Below, piece by piece: positions 1 through 8,504 of a DNA stretch of 64,000 nucleotides. A model generated the notes under the pieces. That model did no database searches and was not told the DNA's origin. It saw nothing but the letters and a program-made list of their open reading frames with translations. Both the position numbers and the translations under genes were made by a program. Source of the stretch: Sinorhizobium fredii (GTDB lineage Bacteria > Pseudomonadota > Alphaproteobacteria > Rhizobiales > Rhizobiaceae); NCBI RefSeq assembly GCF_002944405.1, contig NZ_CP024310.1, forward strand, positions 62,001 to 126,000, in the 5' to 3' direction. Every line of letters starts with the position of its first letter. The first letter of the stretch is position 1.

Positions 1-2
1 AC

Positions 3-365
3 GAGCACGCGGCCTATATGGCCGGCGTCCCAGTGAGGCTGATGCGCGTTGCGCTCTTCATGATTTCCGGCATGTTCGCGGCCGTCGCCGGGCTATGCCT
101 GCTCGGCTATTCCGGCTCGTCCTTCGCCAATGTGGGCGAGCAATACACGCTGACCTCGATCATCGCCGTCGTCTTCGGCGGCACTTCGCTTGCCGGCGGC
201 AAGGGCGGCTATACCGGCACCATGGCCGGCGCCTTCCTGCTCGTCATCCTGCAGGGAATTCTCACCACCGTGAACATCGACGAATCCGGCCGGCAGATGG
301 TGTTCGGGGCGACGCTTCTTCTCCTCATGATGTTCTATGGCCGGGGCCGGGCGATGCGCGTATGA
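3..365 (+). CDS. Sugar ABC transporter permease, RbsC-type (3' end only)
   Basis: This is the C-terminal part of a ribose/xylose-type inner-membrane permease; the gene begins before the window and the frame is open to the left edge. The visible 120 residues carry three hydrophobic stretches, the family-typical segment IIAVVFGGTSLAGGKGGY and a final membrane helix ending in FYGRGRAMRV. Such permeases (BPD_transp_2 family) pair with a periplasmic binding protein and a double-domain ATPase, both presumably encoded to the left. Its TGA overlaps the ATG of the LacI-family gene (ATGA at 362-365), so the two are translationally coupled and the regulator very probably senses the transported sugar or a product. 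The substrate cannot be told from this fragment. Confidence 0.85.
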   Translation, partial: EHAAYMAGVPVRLMRVALFMISGMFAAVAGLCLLGYSGSSFANVGEQYTLTSIIAVVFGGTSLAGGKGGYTGTMAGAFLLVILQGILTTVNIDESGRQMVFGATLLLLMMFYGRGRAMRV

Positions 366-1381
366 GGGACCGGCCGAAGATCAAGGACATTGCCGAGAAG
401 GCCGGAGTGTCGGTCGCCACGGTCTCGCGCGCGCTTTCCGACTCGGCGCTGGTGACGGCGAAGACCCGTCAGCGCATCCATGATCTGGCACGCGAGCTCA
501 ACTATCGCCCCAATGTCACCGCCCGCAATTTGAGGACCCGCAAATCGATGGCGGTGCTGCTTGTCGTGCGCGACGTCGGCAACCCTTTCTATCTCGACAT
601 CCTGAAAGGCGTCGAGGCAACGGCGCGCGAAGCCGGCTATGCAGTGCTGATGGGCAATACTGAGAACGATCCGGTGCGCGAGATCGAATATTTCGACATG
701 CTGCGCGACGGCCATGCCGATGGCATGATCCTGATGACCGGCAAGCTGCCGCCGCCGGGCGGAAATCGCACGGGCAGCTGGAGCCACCTGCCGGTGGTGG
801 TAGCGCTGGAAATGATCGAGGGTTCGGGACTGCCGCATGTGCAGGTCGACAATGTCGGGGCCGCGCGCGAGGCGGTCGAGCATCTGATTTCCCTCGGGCA
901 CCGGCGGATCGCCCATATCAGCGGGCCGGTTCCCGAGCCGATGAGCCTCTACCGCCGCGAGGGCTACCGGCTTGCCATGCGCGAAGCCGGCCTCGCGATC
1001 CCGGACGGCTACGAGGTGCGCGGCAACTTTCTGCTCGAAAGCGGCCAGGACTGCTGCCGCTCACTTTTTGCCCTGCCGGAGCCGCCCACGGCGCTCTTCG
1101 TCGCCAATGACGAAATGGCCTATGGCGCCGCCCACGAACTGAGGCGGATGGGGCGCGACGTGCCCGGCGAGGTCTCGGTCGTCGGTTTCGACGATCTCTA
1201 TCTGAGCAAGGCCTTCTATCCGCCGCTGACGACCGTCGGACAGCCGCGTGCCGAGATCGGCCGCACGGCGATGGGCCTTTTGCTCAGCATCCTTTCGGGC
1301 GGTAGCCTCGACGGCGGCGAACCGATCGTGCTGCCGACGGCGCTCAATATCAGAGGCAGCACGGCACCGCCGCACGCATAG
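362..1381 (+). CDS. LacI/GalR-family transcriptional regulator
   Basis: This 339-residue regulator has an N-terminal LacI helix-turn-helix (KDIAEKAGVSVATVSRALS, about residues 7-26) with the hinge region behind it, then a periplasmic-binding-protein-like sensor domain. The C-terminal domain shows normal family motifs, including LFVANDEMAYGAA and VSVVGFDDLYLSKAF. I chose the ATG at 362 because it overlaps the stop of the upstream permease (ATGA) and starts directly before the HTH; a longer open frame to the left is only the shadow of the permease. It probably regulates the sugar-transport and dehydrogenase operon in which it sits. The ligand is unknown. Confidence 0.9.
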   Translation: MRDRPKIKDIAEKAGVSVATVSRALSDSALVTAKTRQRIHDLARELNYRPNVTARNLRTRKSMAVLLVVRDVGNPFYLDILKGVEATAREAGYAVLMGNTENDPVREIEYFDMLRDGHADGMILMTGKLPPPGGNRTGSWSHLPVVVALEMIEGSGLPHVQVDNVGAAREAVEHLISLGHRRIAHISGPVPEPMSLYRREGYRLAMREAGLAIPDGYEVRGNFLLESGQDCCRSLFALPEPPTALFVANDEMAYGAAHELRRMGRDVPGEVSVVGFDDLYLSKAFYPPLTTVGQPRAEIGRTAMGLLLSILSGGSLDGGEPIVLPTALNIRGSTAPPHA

Positions 1382-1399
1382 CGATTTGGGGAGGGAAGA

Positions 1400-2644
1400 A
1401 TGACCACACTACCGAAAGAGACCCTGCGCGTCGGCTTTGTCGGAACCGGCTTCATTGCCCGCTTCCATCTGCAATCGCTCCTCGGCGTGCGCCATGTGGA
1501 GGTGACCGGCGTCTACAGCCGCAAGGCCGAAAACCGCGAGCGCTTCGCCGAGGAGGTCAGGGCGCTGGAGCTCGGCAGCTGCCGCACCCATGGGAGCCTC
1601 GACCATCTCCTCTCGGCCGAGGATGTCGATGCAATTTGGATCCTCTCGCCCAACTATACGCGGCTCGAGGTGATGCGGGCGCTTCACGCGGAGATTAAGG
1701 CGGGCCGCAGCCGCGTCTTCGCGGTCGCCTGCGAGAAGCCGCTGGCGCGCACCGTCGCCGAGGCCCGCGAGATGCTGCGTCTCGCCGAGGACGCCGGCCT
1801 TAACCACGGCTATCTCGAAAACCAGGTGTTCTGCACCCCGGTGCTGCGCGGCAAGGAGATCATCTGGCGCCGCGCCGCTTCGACAACGGGCCGACCCTAT
1901 TTGGCGCGCGCCGCCGAAGAGCATTCGGGCCCGCACGAGCCATGGTTCTGGCAGGGCGACAAGCAGGGCGGCGGCGTGCTGTCCGACATGATGTGCCACA
2001 GTGTCGAGGTGGCGCGCCATCTGCTGACGGCGCCGGGCGCGCCGCGCAATTCCCTCACAGTGAAGTCGGTCAACGGAACCGTCGCGAACCTGAAATGGAC
2101 CCGACCGAACTATGCCGATCAGCTGCGGCAGCGATACGGGAGCGAGGTCGATTACCGCAACCGCCCCTCGGAGGACTTCGCCCGGGCGACCGTGAGGCTC
2201 GAGGACGAGGCGGGCAATGAGCTGATGATCGAGGCGACAACCTCCTGGGCCTACGTCGGCGCCGGATTACGCATCCAGCTTGAGCTGCTTGGCCCCGAAT
2301 ATGCGCTGGAATACAATTCGCTCGGCACGGGGCTGAAGATCTTCCTGTCGCGGGCGGTCCAAGGCTCCGAGGGCGAGGACCTTGTCGAGAAGCAGAACGC
2401 CGAACAGGGGCTGATGCCGGTGCTCGAGGATGAAGCCGGCGTCTATGGCTATACGGACGAGAACCGGCACATGGTCGAGTGTTTCCGCAAGGGCGTCCAG
2501 CCGCTTGAAACCTTCGAGGACGGCCTTGCAGTCGTCGAGATCCTGATGGGGCTCTACCGCTCGGCCGAAATCGGCGCGACCCTGCATTTCCCGGCGCCGG
2601 AGCTTGAGAATTACGTGCCGCTGGTGGCGCGCACGGGGGCATAA
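1400..2644 (+). CDS. Gfo/Idh/MocA-family oxidoreductase
   Basis: This 414-residue protein is probably an NAD(P)-dependent sugar or polyol dehydrogenase. The N-terminal Rossmann motif is VGFVGTGFIARFH (about residues 11-23). The conserved CEKPLARTVAEA lies near residue 112, with the lysine that contacts cofactor and substrate in this family. The C-terminal half is the usual Gfo/Idh alpha/beta domain. A Shine-Dalgarno-like GGGAGGGAAG sits just before the ATG, 18 bases after the regulator stop, so it belongs to the same operon as the permease and LacI-type regulator. It probably oxidises the imported sugar or a derivative. The substrate cannot be read from the sequence. Confidence 0.88.
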   Translation: MTTLPKETLRVGFVGTGFIARFHLQSLLGVRHVEVTGVYSRKAENRERFAEEVRALELGSCRTHGSLDHLLSAEDVDAIWILSPNYTRLEVMRALHAEIKAGRSRVFAVACEKPLARTVAEAREMLRLAEDAGLNHGYLENQVFCTPVLRGKEIIWRRAASTTGRPYLARAAEEHSGPHEPWFWQGDKQGGGVLSDMMCHSVEVARHLLTAPGAPRNSLTVKSVNGTVANLKWTRPNYADQLRQRYGSEVDYRNRPSEDFARATVRLEDEAGNELMIEATTSWAYVGAGLRIQLELLGPEYALEYNSLGTGLKIFLSRAVQGSEGEDLVEKQNAEQGLMPVLEDEAGVYGYTDENRHMVECFRKGVQPLETFEDGLAVVEILMGLYRSAEIGATLHFPAPELENYVPLVARTGA

Positions 2645-2752
2645 AGGCATCCTCCCATTCGGGGTCGCCTGCGCTGGTGCGTCTGGCTATAGTCCCTGCA
2701 GAGGATTCGGCCGGCGGAGAATGACCAGCCAAAGCGACGGGAGGATAAGAGG

Positions 2753-2800
2753 ATGCAGACAAACTCGGCTAACCGAGGGGGCGGAGCGCGGCCATGCTGA
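2753..2800 (+). other. Possible 15-codon upstream ORF overlapping the dehydrogenase start
   Basis: An ATG at 2753, preceded by a very good ribosome site (GGGAGGATAAGAGG), opens a 15-codon frame. Its TGA lies at 2798-2800, inside the first codons of the dehydrogenase that starts at 2794. The dehydrogenase itself has only a modest ribosome site, so this short frame could deliver ribosomes to its start by coupled translation. The peptide has no recognisable features and the arrangement could be chance. Confidence 0.25.
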
Positions 2801-3561
2801 TCCTCGACAAGGTTTTCCTGGTCACCGGCGGCGGCTCCGGACTTGGGGCGGCGGTGGCGCGGATGTTCGTTGCCGAAGGCGCTCAGGTGGTTATTGCCGA
2901 CGTCAATGAGGAGGCAGGCGCCGCGATCGCCGCGGAACTTGGTGACCGCGCCTGCTTCGTGCGCACCGACGTGACGAGCGAGACGGACGGCGCCGCCGCG
3001 GTGCAGGCGGCGCTCGACGGCTTCGGGCATGTGCACGGGCTCATCAACTGCGCCGGCATCGCGCCCGGTGAAAAGGTGCTCGGCCGCGACGGGCCGCACC
3101 GGCTCGACAGTTTCGCCCGCGCGATAAGCATCAATCTCATCGGCACGTTCAACATGATCCGGCTTGCCGCCGCGGCGATCGCGAGGGAAGAGCCGGATCT
3201 CGAAGGCGGCCGCGGCGTGATCGTCAATACCGCTTCGGTTGCCGCTTTCGACGGGCAGATCGGCCAGGCGGCTTACGCGGCATCGAAGGGCGGCGTCGTG
3301 GCGATGACGCTGCCGATCGCCCGGGAACTCGCCCGTTCCGGCATCCGCGTCGTCTCGATCGCGCCCGGGATCTTCGAAACGCCAATGATGGCCGGCATGC
3401 CGCAGGAGGTGCAGGACTCGCTCGGCAAGAGCGTGCCCTTCCCGCCGCGCCTCGGCCGGCCGGGCGAATATGCGTCACTGGTGCGGCATATCTGCGAGAA
3501 CGACATGCTGAACGGCGAGGTCATCCGCCTCGACGGGGCGCTGAGGATGGGGGCGCGGTAG
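2794..3561 (+). CDS. Short-chain dehydrogenase/reductase (HSD17B10-like)
   Basis: This 255-residue classical SDR has the cofactor motif TGGGSGLG (about residues 10-17), a D in VIADV that favours NAD(H), the NNAG-equivalent INCAG, and a catalytic S-Y-K set seen as NTASVAAF, then YAASKGG. It most resembles the 3-hydroxyacyl-CoA dehydrogenase type 2 group, whose members start with a short N terminus and end in a residue pattern like [10 protein letters not shown]. Those enzymes oxidise 3-hydroxyacyl-CoA, but SDRs of this shape next to sugar transporters also act on sugars. The gap to the preceding oxidoreductase is about 150 bases, so co-transcription is likely but not certain. Confidence 0.88.
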   Translation: MLILDKVFLVTGGGSGLGAAVARMFVAEGAQVVIADVNEEAGAAIAAELGDRACFVRTDVTSETDGAAAVQAALDGFGHVHGLINCAGIAPGEKVLGRDGPHRLDSFARAISINLIGTFNMIRLAAAAIAREEPDLEGGRGVIVNTASVAAFDGQIGQAAYAASKGGVVAMTLPIARELARSGIRVVSIAPGIFETPMMAGMPQEVQDSLGKSVPFPPRLGRPGEYASLVRHICENDMLNGEVIRLDGALRMGAR

Positions 3562-3745
3562 GTCACGGTGAAGTCGCCGAGGTTACGGGTCGCCAGATCG
3601 GCTCCGCGGACGCTCTTCAACGGTCGACAGCGTAGCGCGAGGATGTCGCAAGCCTCATCCTCCATGGACCGCCCATGTGCCGCCGCGCGAAGCTTAAACC
3701 TTGCATCAACGCGTCATCGAGATTGCGTATCGTCATGCTGGCCAC
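3562..3745 (-). pseudogene. Remnant of a FitAB/VapBC-type toxin-antitoxin pair
   Basis: On the minus strand, a GTG at 3745 (or ATG at 3736) opens a FitA-like ribbon-helix-helix antitoxin start, MASMTIRNLDDALMQGL. One base then seems to be missing at about 3695, and the next frame continues with KLRAAAHGRSMEDEACDILA, the normal continuation of this family. After about 11 more residues it runs into GADLATRNLGDF, which is the end of a PIN-domain toxin (VapC/FitB; ATRN..DF motif). So the antitoxin is frameshifted and an internal deletion has joined it to the toxin tail. This is read directly from the translated frames; no functional protein is expected. Confidence 0.6.
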
Positions 3746-3849
3746 GGATCGCTCCTATCATCAATGACTGCAGTTTAGTCGGAAGATGCTGCAGAAGGAA
3801 CGGAGGTGCAGCCTCCTCGTTTCGCCCCCGACTTGGCATAGTCCGATAG

Positions 3850-4437
3850 CTAGACTTCGCCGCCCGACGACAACCATTCTTCGGTGTTCACGACCTTCAC
3901 TTGAACCGAGAAGCGGTTGCCCAGAAGTTCGAGCGATGCATCGTGCGTTTCATCGGTGGTACTGCACACCGCGTCCTTCAGCAGAACGACCTTGTAGCCG
4001 AGATCGACGGCTCCGAGGGTCGCGGCGAGGACGCAGATGTCCGTCTCTCCTCCCGTCACGACCAGCGTCCCGATGTCCTGATCAGTGAGGGCGCGATGCA
4101 GCCGGCCGCTTGTCCAGGGGGAATAGGTGGCCTTGTCGAAGATGCGTCCGGGCGGGACCAATCTCTTCAGGTCCGGAACCAGATCCACGAGTTCTGGGTC
4201 CAGTTGGGTGGTCGTCATCATCGGCCATTTTTCGTAATAGGCCCGCCACATGCCGGGCATCTGCTCCGGGGCGGGTGGCGGCACGAACCGCGTGAAAATC
4301 GTGCGCTCCGGAAAACGAGCGGCAACCTCGACGACCTGGTCGAACACCTTGGGCATCCACGCCACGTGCCAAGGGGTGTTCTCGGCGAACATCCGCTGCA
4401 CGTCTATGCACAGGTGGACCCATTTCTCCTGGTTCAT
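3850..4437 (-). CDS. Isochorismatase-family cysteine hydrolase
   Basis: This 195-residue alpha/beta hydrolase belongs to the isochorismatase/nicotinamidase superfamily. The catalytic triad is visible: Asp in LCIDVQRMF near the N terminus, Lys in IFDKATYSPW, and Cys in TDICVLAATLGAVDLGY, preceded by VVTGGET. I chose the ATG at 4437 because AAGGAGCGCGGAG stands a normal distance upstream; a longer frame begins at 4470. Relatives hydrolyse amides or vinyl ethers such as nicotinamide, ureidoacrylate, N-carbamoyl compounds or isochorismate. The residues seen do not decide the substrate. It stands alone, convergent to the SDR operon, with no pathway neighbour. Confidence 0.85.
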   Translation of the reverse strand: MNQEKWVHLCIDVQRMFAENTPWHVAWMPKVFDQVVEVAARFPERTIFTRFVPPPAPEQMPGMWRAYYEKWPMMTTTQLDPELVDLVPDLKRLVPPGRIFDKATYSPWTSGRLHRALTDQDIGTLVVTGGETDICVLAATLGAVDLGYKVVLLKDAVCSTTDETHDASLELLGNRFSVQVKVVNTEEWLSSGGEV

Positions 4438-4572
4438 GTCGTTCTCCGCGCTCCTTCTGACGGCAGGCACCGAGCGATGTGCTTAAGAACTCGAAGAGTG
4501 AAGTGCAGTTCCACAAGAGTTTGGAGATCCGTTGCTTGGCGGTCGGCTGATGGCGCCGATACAGCAGCTTCG

Positions 4573-5036
4573 TCATCGAAGCTTGACTGCGCTATTTGCC
4601 GTCGTCGTTTTCGGTCTCCGCGAAAGCGCCGACCGTGAGGGCTGACCATTCTCGCTGTTCTCGCCCTCATCGGCGGTCACGCCCTGGGCGAGCCCCATCA
4701 ACACATACTCGCGGCGCTGGTGAGCTCGCTTTCCGGTGCGGCGCGATCTGCCGCCGTCACCGACACATTCGCCTGCATTGGTCGCGGGGGTGCTGTCCGT
4801 GCCGCCTCTGCCGTCGTCTTTGGCTTCGGCCTTCGCGAGCGCAGCTTTCAGCTTGGCAAGCTCGGAATTGATCTTCGACTTCTCATCGTCGGTTTTCGCG
4901 CGCGAACTCGTCCTGCTTGGCCGCCAGTTGGGCCTTGAGCTCCAAGACGGTGCTGCTTGTGCTGGACGTCGAGATCGCGCTTGTCGTCCCCGCCGAAACT
5001 GCCTCTACCATTCTGATCCCCGTTGGTGACTCGCAT
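4573..5036 (-). pseudogene. Possible decayed coiled-coil gene
   Basis: No intact gene fills the stretch 4438-5161. On the minus strand three successive frames give protein-like segments that join well: DDKRDLDVQHKQHR, then VLELKAQLAAKQDEF, then DEKSKINSELAKLKAALAKA followed by a Gly/Thr-rich tail ending at a TGA at 4573-4575. The charged heptad-like pattern suggests a coiled coil. At least two frame changes would be needed, so if it was a gene it is broken. I do not recognise the family, and low-complexity GC-rich sequence could mimic this. Confidence 0.3.
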
Positions 5037-5161
5037 GGAGGAGCAGTAGCGCAAGGTAATTAAGGTAACCGACCCCCCGGCCGGGTACCCATTTGCGGAT
5101 GTCGGGCAAGGCGCCGGGCCGGCGTCGGCGAGCGGAGAGGAGTAGCGCTCCCCCAAAACCA

Positions 5162-6235
5162 CTATCTCAACCGCTTGCCATTTTCGTCGAACACCAGGGC
5201 GCAGGCCGGATCGAAGCGGGCGGCGATGCGGTCTCCGGATTTGAGGCCGCGGCCGTTCTTTGTTTCGATCACCACGAGCTCGCCATTGCCGTGGCGGGCA
5301 TAGGCAAAGGTCTCGCCGCCGAGATGCTCCAGCATGTCGATCGCCAGGTCGAGGCTTGCCGAGCCCTGCTCCTTGAAGTGTTCGGGACGGATGCCGACCG
5401 TCACGGGCGTTCCGGGCGCCACGCGCGTGAGAGCGACCGGAACTTTCGTGTCGGCATAATCCGGCAGCCGCGCATAGATTTCGCCATCGTCAGTCTCGAT
5501 CACCCCCTTCAGGAAATTCATCTTCGGCGAGCCGATGAAGCCGGCGACGAAGAGGTTGGCGGGATCGTCGTAGAGGTCGAGCGGCGAGCCGACCTGCTCG
5601 ACGACGCCGGCGCGCATGACGACGATCTTGTCGGCGAGCGTCATCGCCTCGACCTGGTCATGCGTCACATAGATGATCGTGGCGGCGAGCTGCTTGTGCA
5701 GCCGCGCGATCTCGATGCGCATGTGGACGCGCAGCTCCGCGTCGAGATTCGACAGCGGTTCGTCGAACAGGAAGATCTTCGGGTGGCGGACGATCGCCCG
5801 GCCGATCGCCACGCGCTGGCGCTGGCCGCCGGAAAGCTGCTTCGGCTTGCGCTCGAGCAGCGGCCCGAGCTCGAGGATGTTTGCCGCCTCCATCACCCGC
5901 TTTTCGAGCTCGACCTTGGAGACGCCGGCGAAGCGCAGGGCAAAGCCCATGTTCTCGCGGACGGTCATATGCGGATAGAGCGCATAGGACTGGAACACCA
6001 TGGCAATGCCGCGCTTAGACGGATCGACATCGTTCATCAGCATGTCGTCGATCGTCAGGTCGCCGGAGGTGATTTCCTCGAGACCGGCGATCATCCGGAG
6101 CAGGGTCGACTTGCCGCAGCCGGACGGGCCGACGAAGACGACGAACTCGCCGGACTTGATGTCGAGATCGACGCCCTTGATGACTTCCAGGCCGCCATAG
6201 GACTTGCGGACGTTGCTGAGTTGAAGTTCACTCAT
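5162..6235 (-). CDS. lacK: Lactose/beta-galactoside ABC transporter ATP-binding protein
   Basis: This 357-residue MalK/UgpC-type ATPase powers a carbohydrate ABC importer. Its motifs are Walker A GPSGCGKST (about residues 37-45), signature LSGGQRQRV, Walker B IFLFDEPLSNLD, and the H-loop THDQVEA. The last 120 residues form the regulatory/TOBE domain usual for this subfamily. Its start overlaps the stop of the upstream beta-galactosidase by four bases (ATGA), making it the last gene of the five-gene minus-strand operon. The symbol rests on the gene order, which matches the S. meliloti lacEFGZK operon; by itself the protein is only a generic sugar-importer ATPase. Confidence 0.85.
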   Translation of the reverse strand: MSELQLSNVRKSYGGLEVIKGVDLDIKSGEFVVFVGPSGCGKSTLLRMIAGLEEITSGDLTIDDMLMNDVDPSKRGIAMVFQSYALYPHMTVRENMGFALRFAGVSKVELEKRVMEAANILELGPLLERKPKQLSGGQRQRVAIGRAIVRHPKIFLFDEPLSNLDAELRVHMRIEIARLHKQLAATIIYVTHDQVEAMTLADKIVVMRAGVVEQVGSPLDLYDDPANLFVAGFIGSPKMNFLKGVIETDDGEIYARLPDYADTKVPVALTRVAPGTPVTVGIRPEHFKEQGSASLDLAIDMLEHLGGETFAYARHGNGELVVIETKNGRGLKSGDRIAARFDPACALVFDENGKRLR

Positions 6236-8499
6236 GCGCGCTGCGCTCCTTCGGGCGTGGCGGCGAGCTCCAGCTTGGCGGTACCGAGGCGCGAAGAGCT
6301 CACGCTTACCGATATGTCGCCGGCAGCTCCCGTCGATTCCAGCCAGAAGCCGGTCGAGCCGCCCTGGAAGATCACTTTGCCCGGCCCGAGAAGCCGCGCC
6401 GGCCCCTTGACCTCGATGTCGATCGCGTCATTGAGGAAGGGGAGGATGTTGCCGACCTGGTCGAGGGCGCGGACGATGACGCGCACGCTGTCGCGCCCCT
6501 CGGCCCGGATCGTTTTGCTGTCGGCCTCGATTGCCAGCGTCGTCGGCAGCGGATCGGCGACCATTTGCAGATGGGCAACAGCCTTGCCGCCGATAAAGCC
6601 GGTGAACTCGGCGCTTTCCCACTTCATGCCCCAGACGCCGAGCTCGTCCTTGGTGAAGTGGCGATGGTCGATGACCACGGGCGCATGCGGCAAATGCGGG
6701 AAGGTCTCGCGGTCTGGGCCGACGCGCTTGGTAAGCGAGCCATACTTCAGTTCGATCTCGTCGCAGTTGGTGAGCACGATCAAGGGCAGCACGCCTCCGA
6801 TATTGCGCTCGCCGCGGGCCCAAAAGGTGACCGGCTTCATCACCACTTCTTCCGAAGGGTCGCACTGGCTCGCGTAAACGTAAGCGGCGAATTTCGGCTC
6901 GCGGAACATGTCCATGACGCCGTGATAGCAGATCCGGTCGCCGGAGCCGAAATCCTTGTGGGTGTTGTAGTCGAACATGCACCAGCCGATCGCGCCGGAA
7001 ATGCTCGGATCGCCGTGCGCCGCGTTCAGCACCTCGAGATGTCGGCGGACATGCTCGGCCTGCCGCTGCTCCTGGTCGTAGATCTTCGTCGGGTACATGT
7101 GGCCGCCGAACTCGGTGATGAGATAAGGCACCTTGCGCGAAAGCCCGGTGCATTCCTGCTGCGGGCGCAGCGGTGTGCGCGGCCGGTTCGAGCCGGGCAG
7201 TTCCTCGTTGCCGAGGATGAAGTCGTTCATCGTGTATACGTCTTCCAAAAACTCGCTGTCGGTGATGTAGCGCACGCCGCCGGTTTGCCGGGTCGGGTCG
7301 AGCTCGCGGGCGAGGCGGTTCGTCTCGACGTAAAAATCATGCGAATCCTGCGACTCGTTGATCCTGACACCCCAGATGACGATCGACGGGTGGTTCCAGT
7401 CGCGCTCGATCATACGGCGAACGTTCCGGATCGACTCCTGTTTCCATTCCTCGCCGCCGATATGCTGCCAGCCGGGAATTTCCTCGAAGACGAGCAGGCC
7501 GATGCGGTCGCAATGGTCGAGGAACCATTTCGACTGCGGATAATGCGAGGTGCGGACGAGATTGCAGTGAAGCTTGTGCTTAAGGAGTTCCGCGTCGCGT
7601 TCCTGCGCCGTGCGCCCCATGGCATAGCCGACATAGGGGAAGGCCTGGTGGCGGTTGAGGCCGCGGATCTTCAGCGGCCGGCCGTTCAGCCGGAAGCCCT
7701 CGACCGTGAACTCGGCGGTGCGGAAGCCGAAATGCGAGGCGACGAGGTCGCGGCCGTGATCGGTCCTGAGCTGCACTTCAGCCTGGTAGAGCACCGGATG
7801 GTCGATGTCCCAGAGCGACAGGCCCTTGAGTCCGGTCATTTCCAGCGTGACGCTCTCGCCCCGGGTCTCGCCGATGGCTTCGGCCAGAAGCTCGCCATTG
7901 GCATCCCTCAGGAGCGCCGTCACGGTACCGGCGAAGGCGAGGCCTTGCGGATTGGCGAGATCGCAGCGGATGGTGACGGACTTCGCGTCGGAGAGCACGT
8001 CGCCGGTTTCGATCTTGATATTGCCGATCGCGACCGGGTCGGTGAGCTTCAGCCATGTGTCGCGATAGATGCCGGCATAGGTGAGATAATCGATCCGCCC
8101 GCCGAAGGGCGGGATTTCCGGGTTCTCGCTGCCGTCGATCTTGACGGTGATCAGGTTGTCGCCCTTGCGGAGCCTGCCGGTCAGCCGCGCTTCGAAGGGC
8201 GTATAGCCGTCCTTGTGGGCGATGATCTCCTCGCCGTTCAGATAGACGACCGCATCGGCCATCGCCGCGTCGAAGACGATCGAAACCTCGCGGCCTTGGA
8301 ATTCCGGGCTCCAGGCAAGCATCTTCTGATAGGTGAAGGCGCGCTGATAGCAGGTCTCGTCGAAATAGTTGAACGGCAGCTCGACGGCGTTGTGCGGCAG
8401 GCTGACGGGCTCGCCCGCCTTGAGCTTGCCGGCATCGGCGGCATTGAAGCCTTCGAAAAAGACCCATAAATCGTTGAATGAGGTGACGGAGCGCATCAT
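6232..8499 (-). CDS. lacZ: Glycoside hydrolase family 2 protein, probable beta-galactosidase
   Basis: This 755-residue GH2 enzyme has an N-terminal jelly-roll sugar-binding domain, an immunoglobulin-like domain and a TIM-barrel catalytic domain, then a long C-terminal beta region. The acid/base Glu is in GVRINES (about residue 381), and the nucleophile Glu is in LITEFGG (about 462). I set the start at the ATG at 8499, six bases after the permease stop; a longer frame upstream is only the permease in another phase. A cytoplasmic hydrolase inside a sugar-import operon fits cleavage of imported beta-galactosides. Beta-glucuronidase cannot be excluded from sequence alone. It is shorter than E. 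coli LacZ and looks like the rhizobial type. Confidence 0.82.
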   Translation of the reverse strand: MMRSVTSFNDLWVFFEGFNAADAGKLKAGEPVSLPHNAVELPFNYFDETCYQRAFTYQKMLAWSPEFQGREVSIVFDAAMADAVVYLNGEEIIAHKDGYTPFEARLTGRLRKGDNLITVKIDGSENPEIPPFGGRIDYLTYAGIYRDTWLKLTDPVAIGNIKIETGDVLSDAKSVTIRCDLANPQGLAFAGTVTALLRDANGELLAEAIGETRGESVTLEMTGLKGLSLWDIDHPVLYQAEVQLRTDHGRDLVASHFGFRTAEFTVEGFRLNGRPLKIRGLNRHQAFPYVGYAMGRTAQERDAELLKHKLHCNLVRTSHYPQSKWFLDHCDRIGLLVFEEIPGWQHIGGEEWKQESIRNVRRMIERDWNHPSIVIWGVRINESQDSHDFYVETNRLARELDPTRQTGGVRYITDSEFLEDVYTMNDFILGNEELPGSNRPRTPLRPQQECTGLSRKVPYLITEFGGHMYPTKIYDQEQRQAEHVRRHLEVLNAAHGDPSISGAIGWCMFDYNTHKDFGSGDRICYHGVMDMFREPKFAAYVYASQCDPSEEVVMKPVTFWARGERNIGGVLPLIVLTNCDEIELKYGSLTKRVGPDRETFPHLPHAPVVIDHRHFTKDELGVWGMKWESAEFTGFIGGKAVAHLQMVADPLPTTLAIEADSKTIRAEGRDSVRVIVRALDQVGNILPFLNDAIDIEVKGPARLLGPGKVIFQGGSTGFWLESTGAAGDISVSVSSSRLGTAKLELAATPEGAQRA

Positions 8500-8504
8500 G
8501 ATTC

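Noticed and set aside
5093..8469. Two plus-strand frames of 594 and 634 codons
   Set aside because: They are antisense to lacK and lacZ, where clear motifs lie on the minus strand; long antisense frames are normal in such GC-rich genes.
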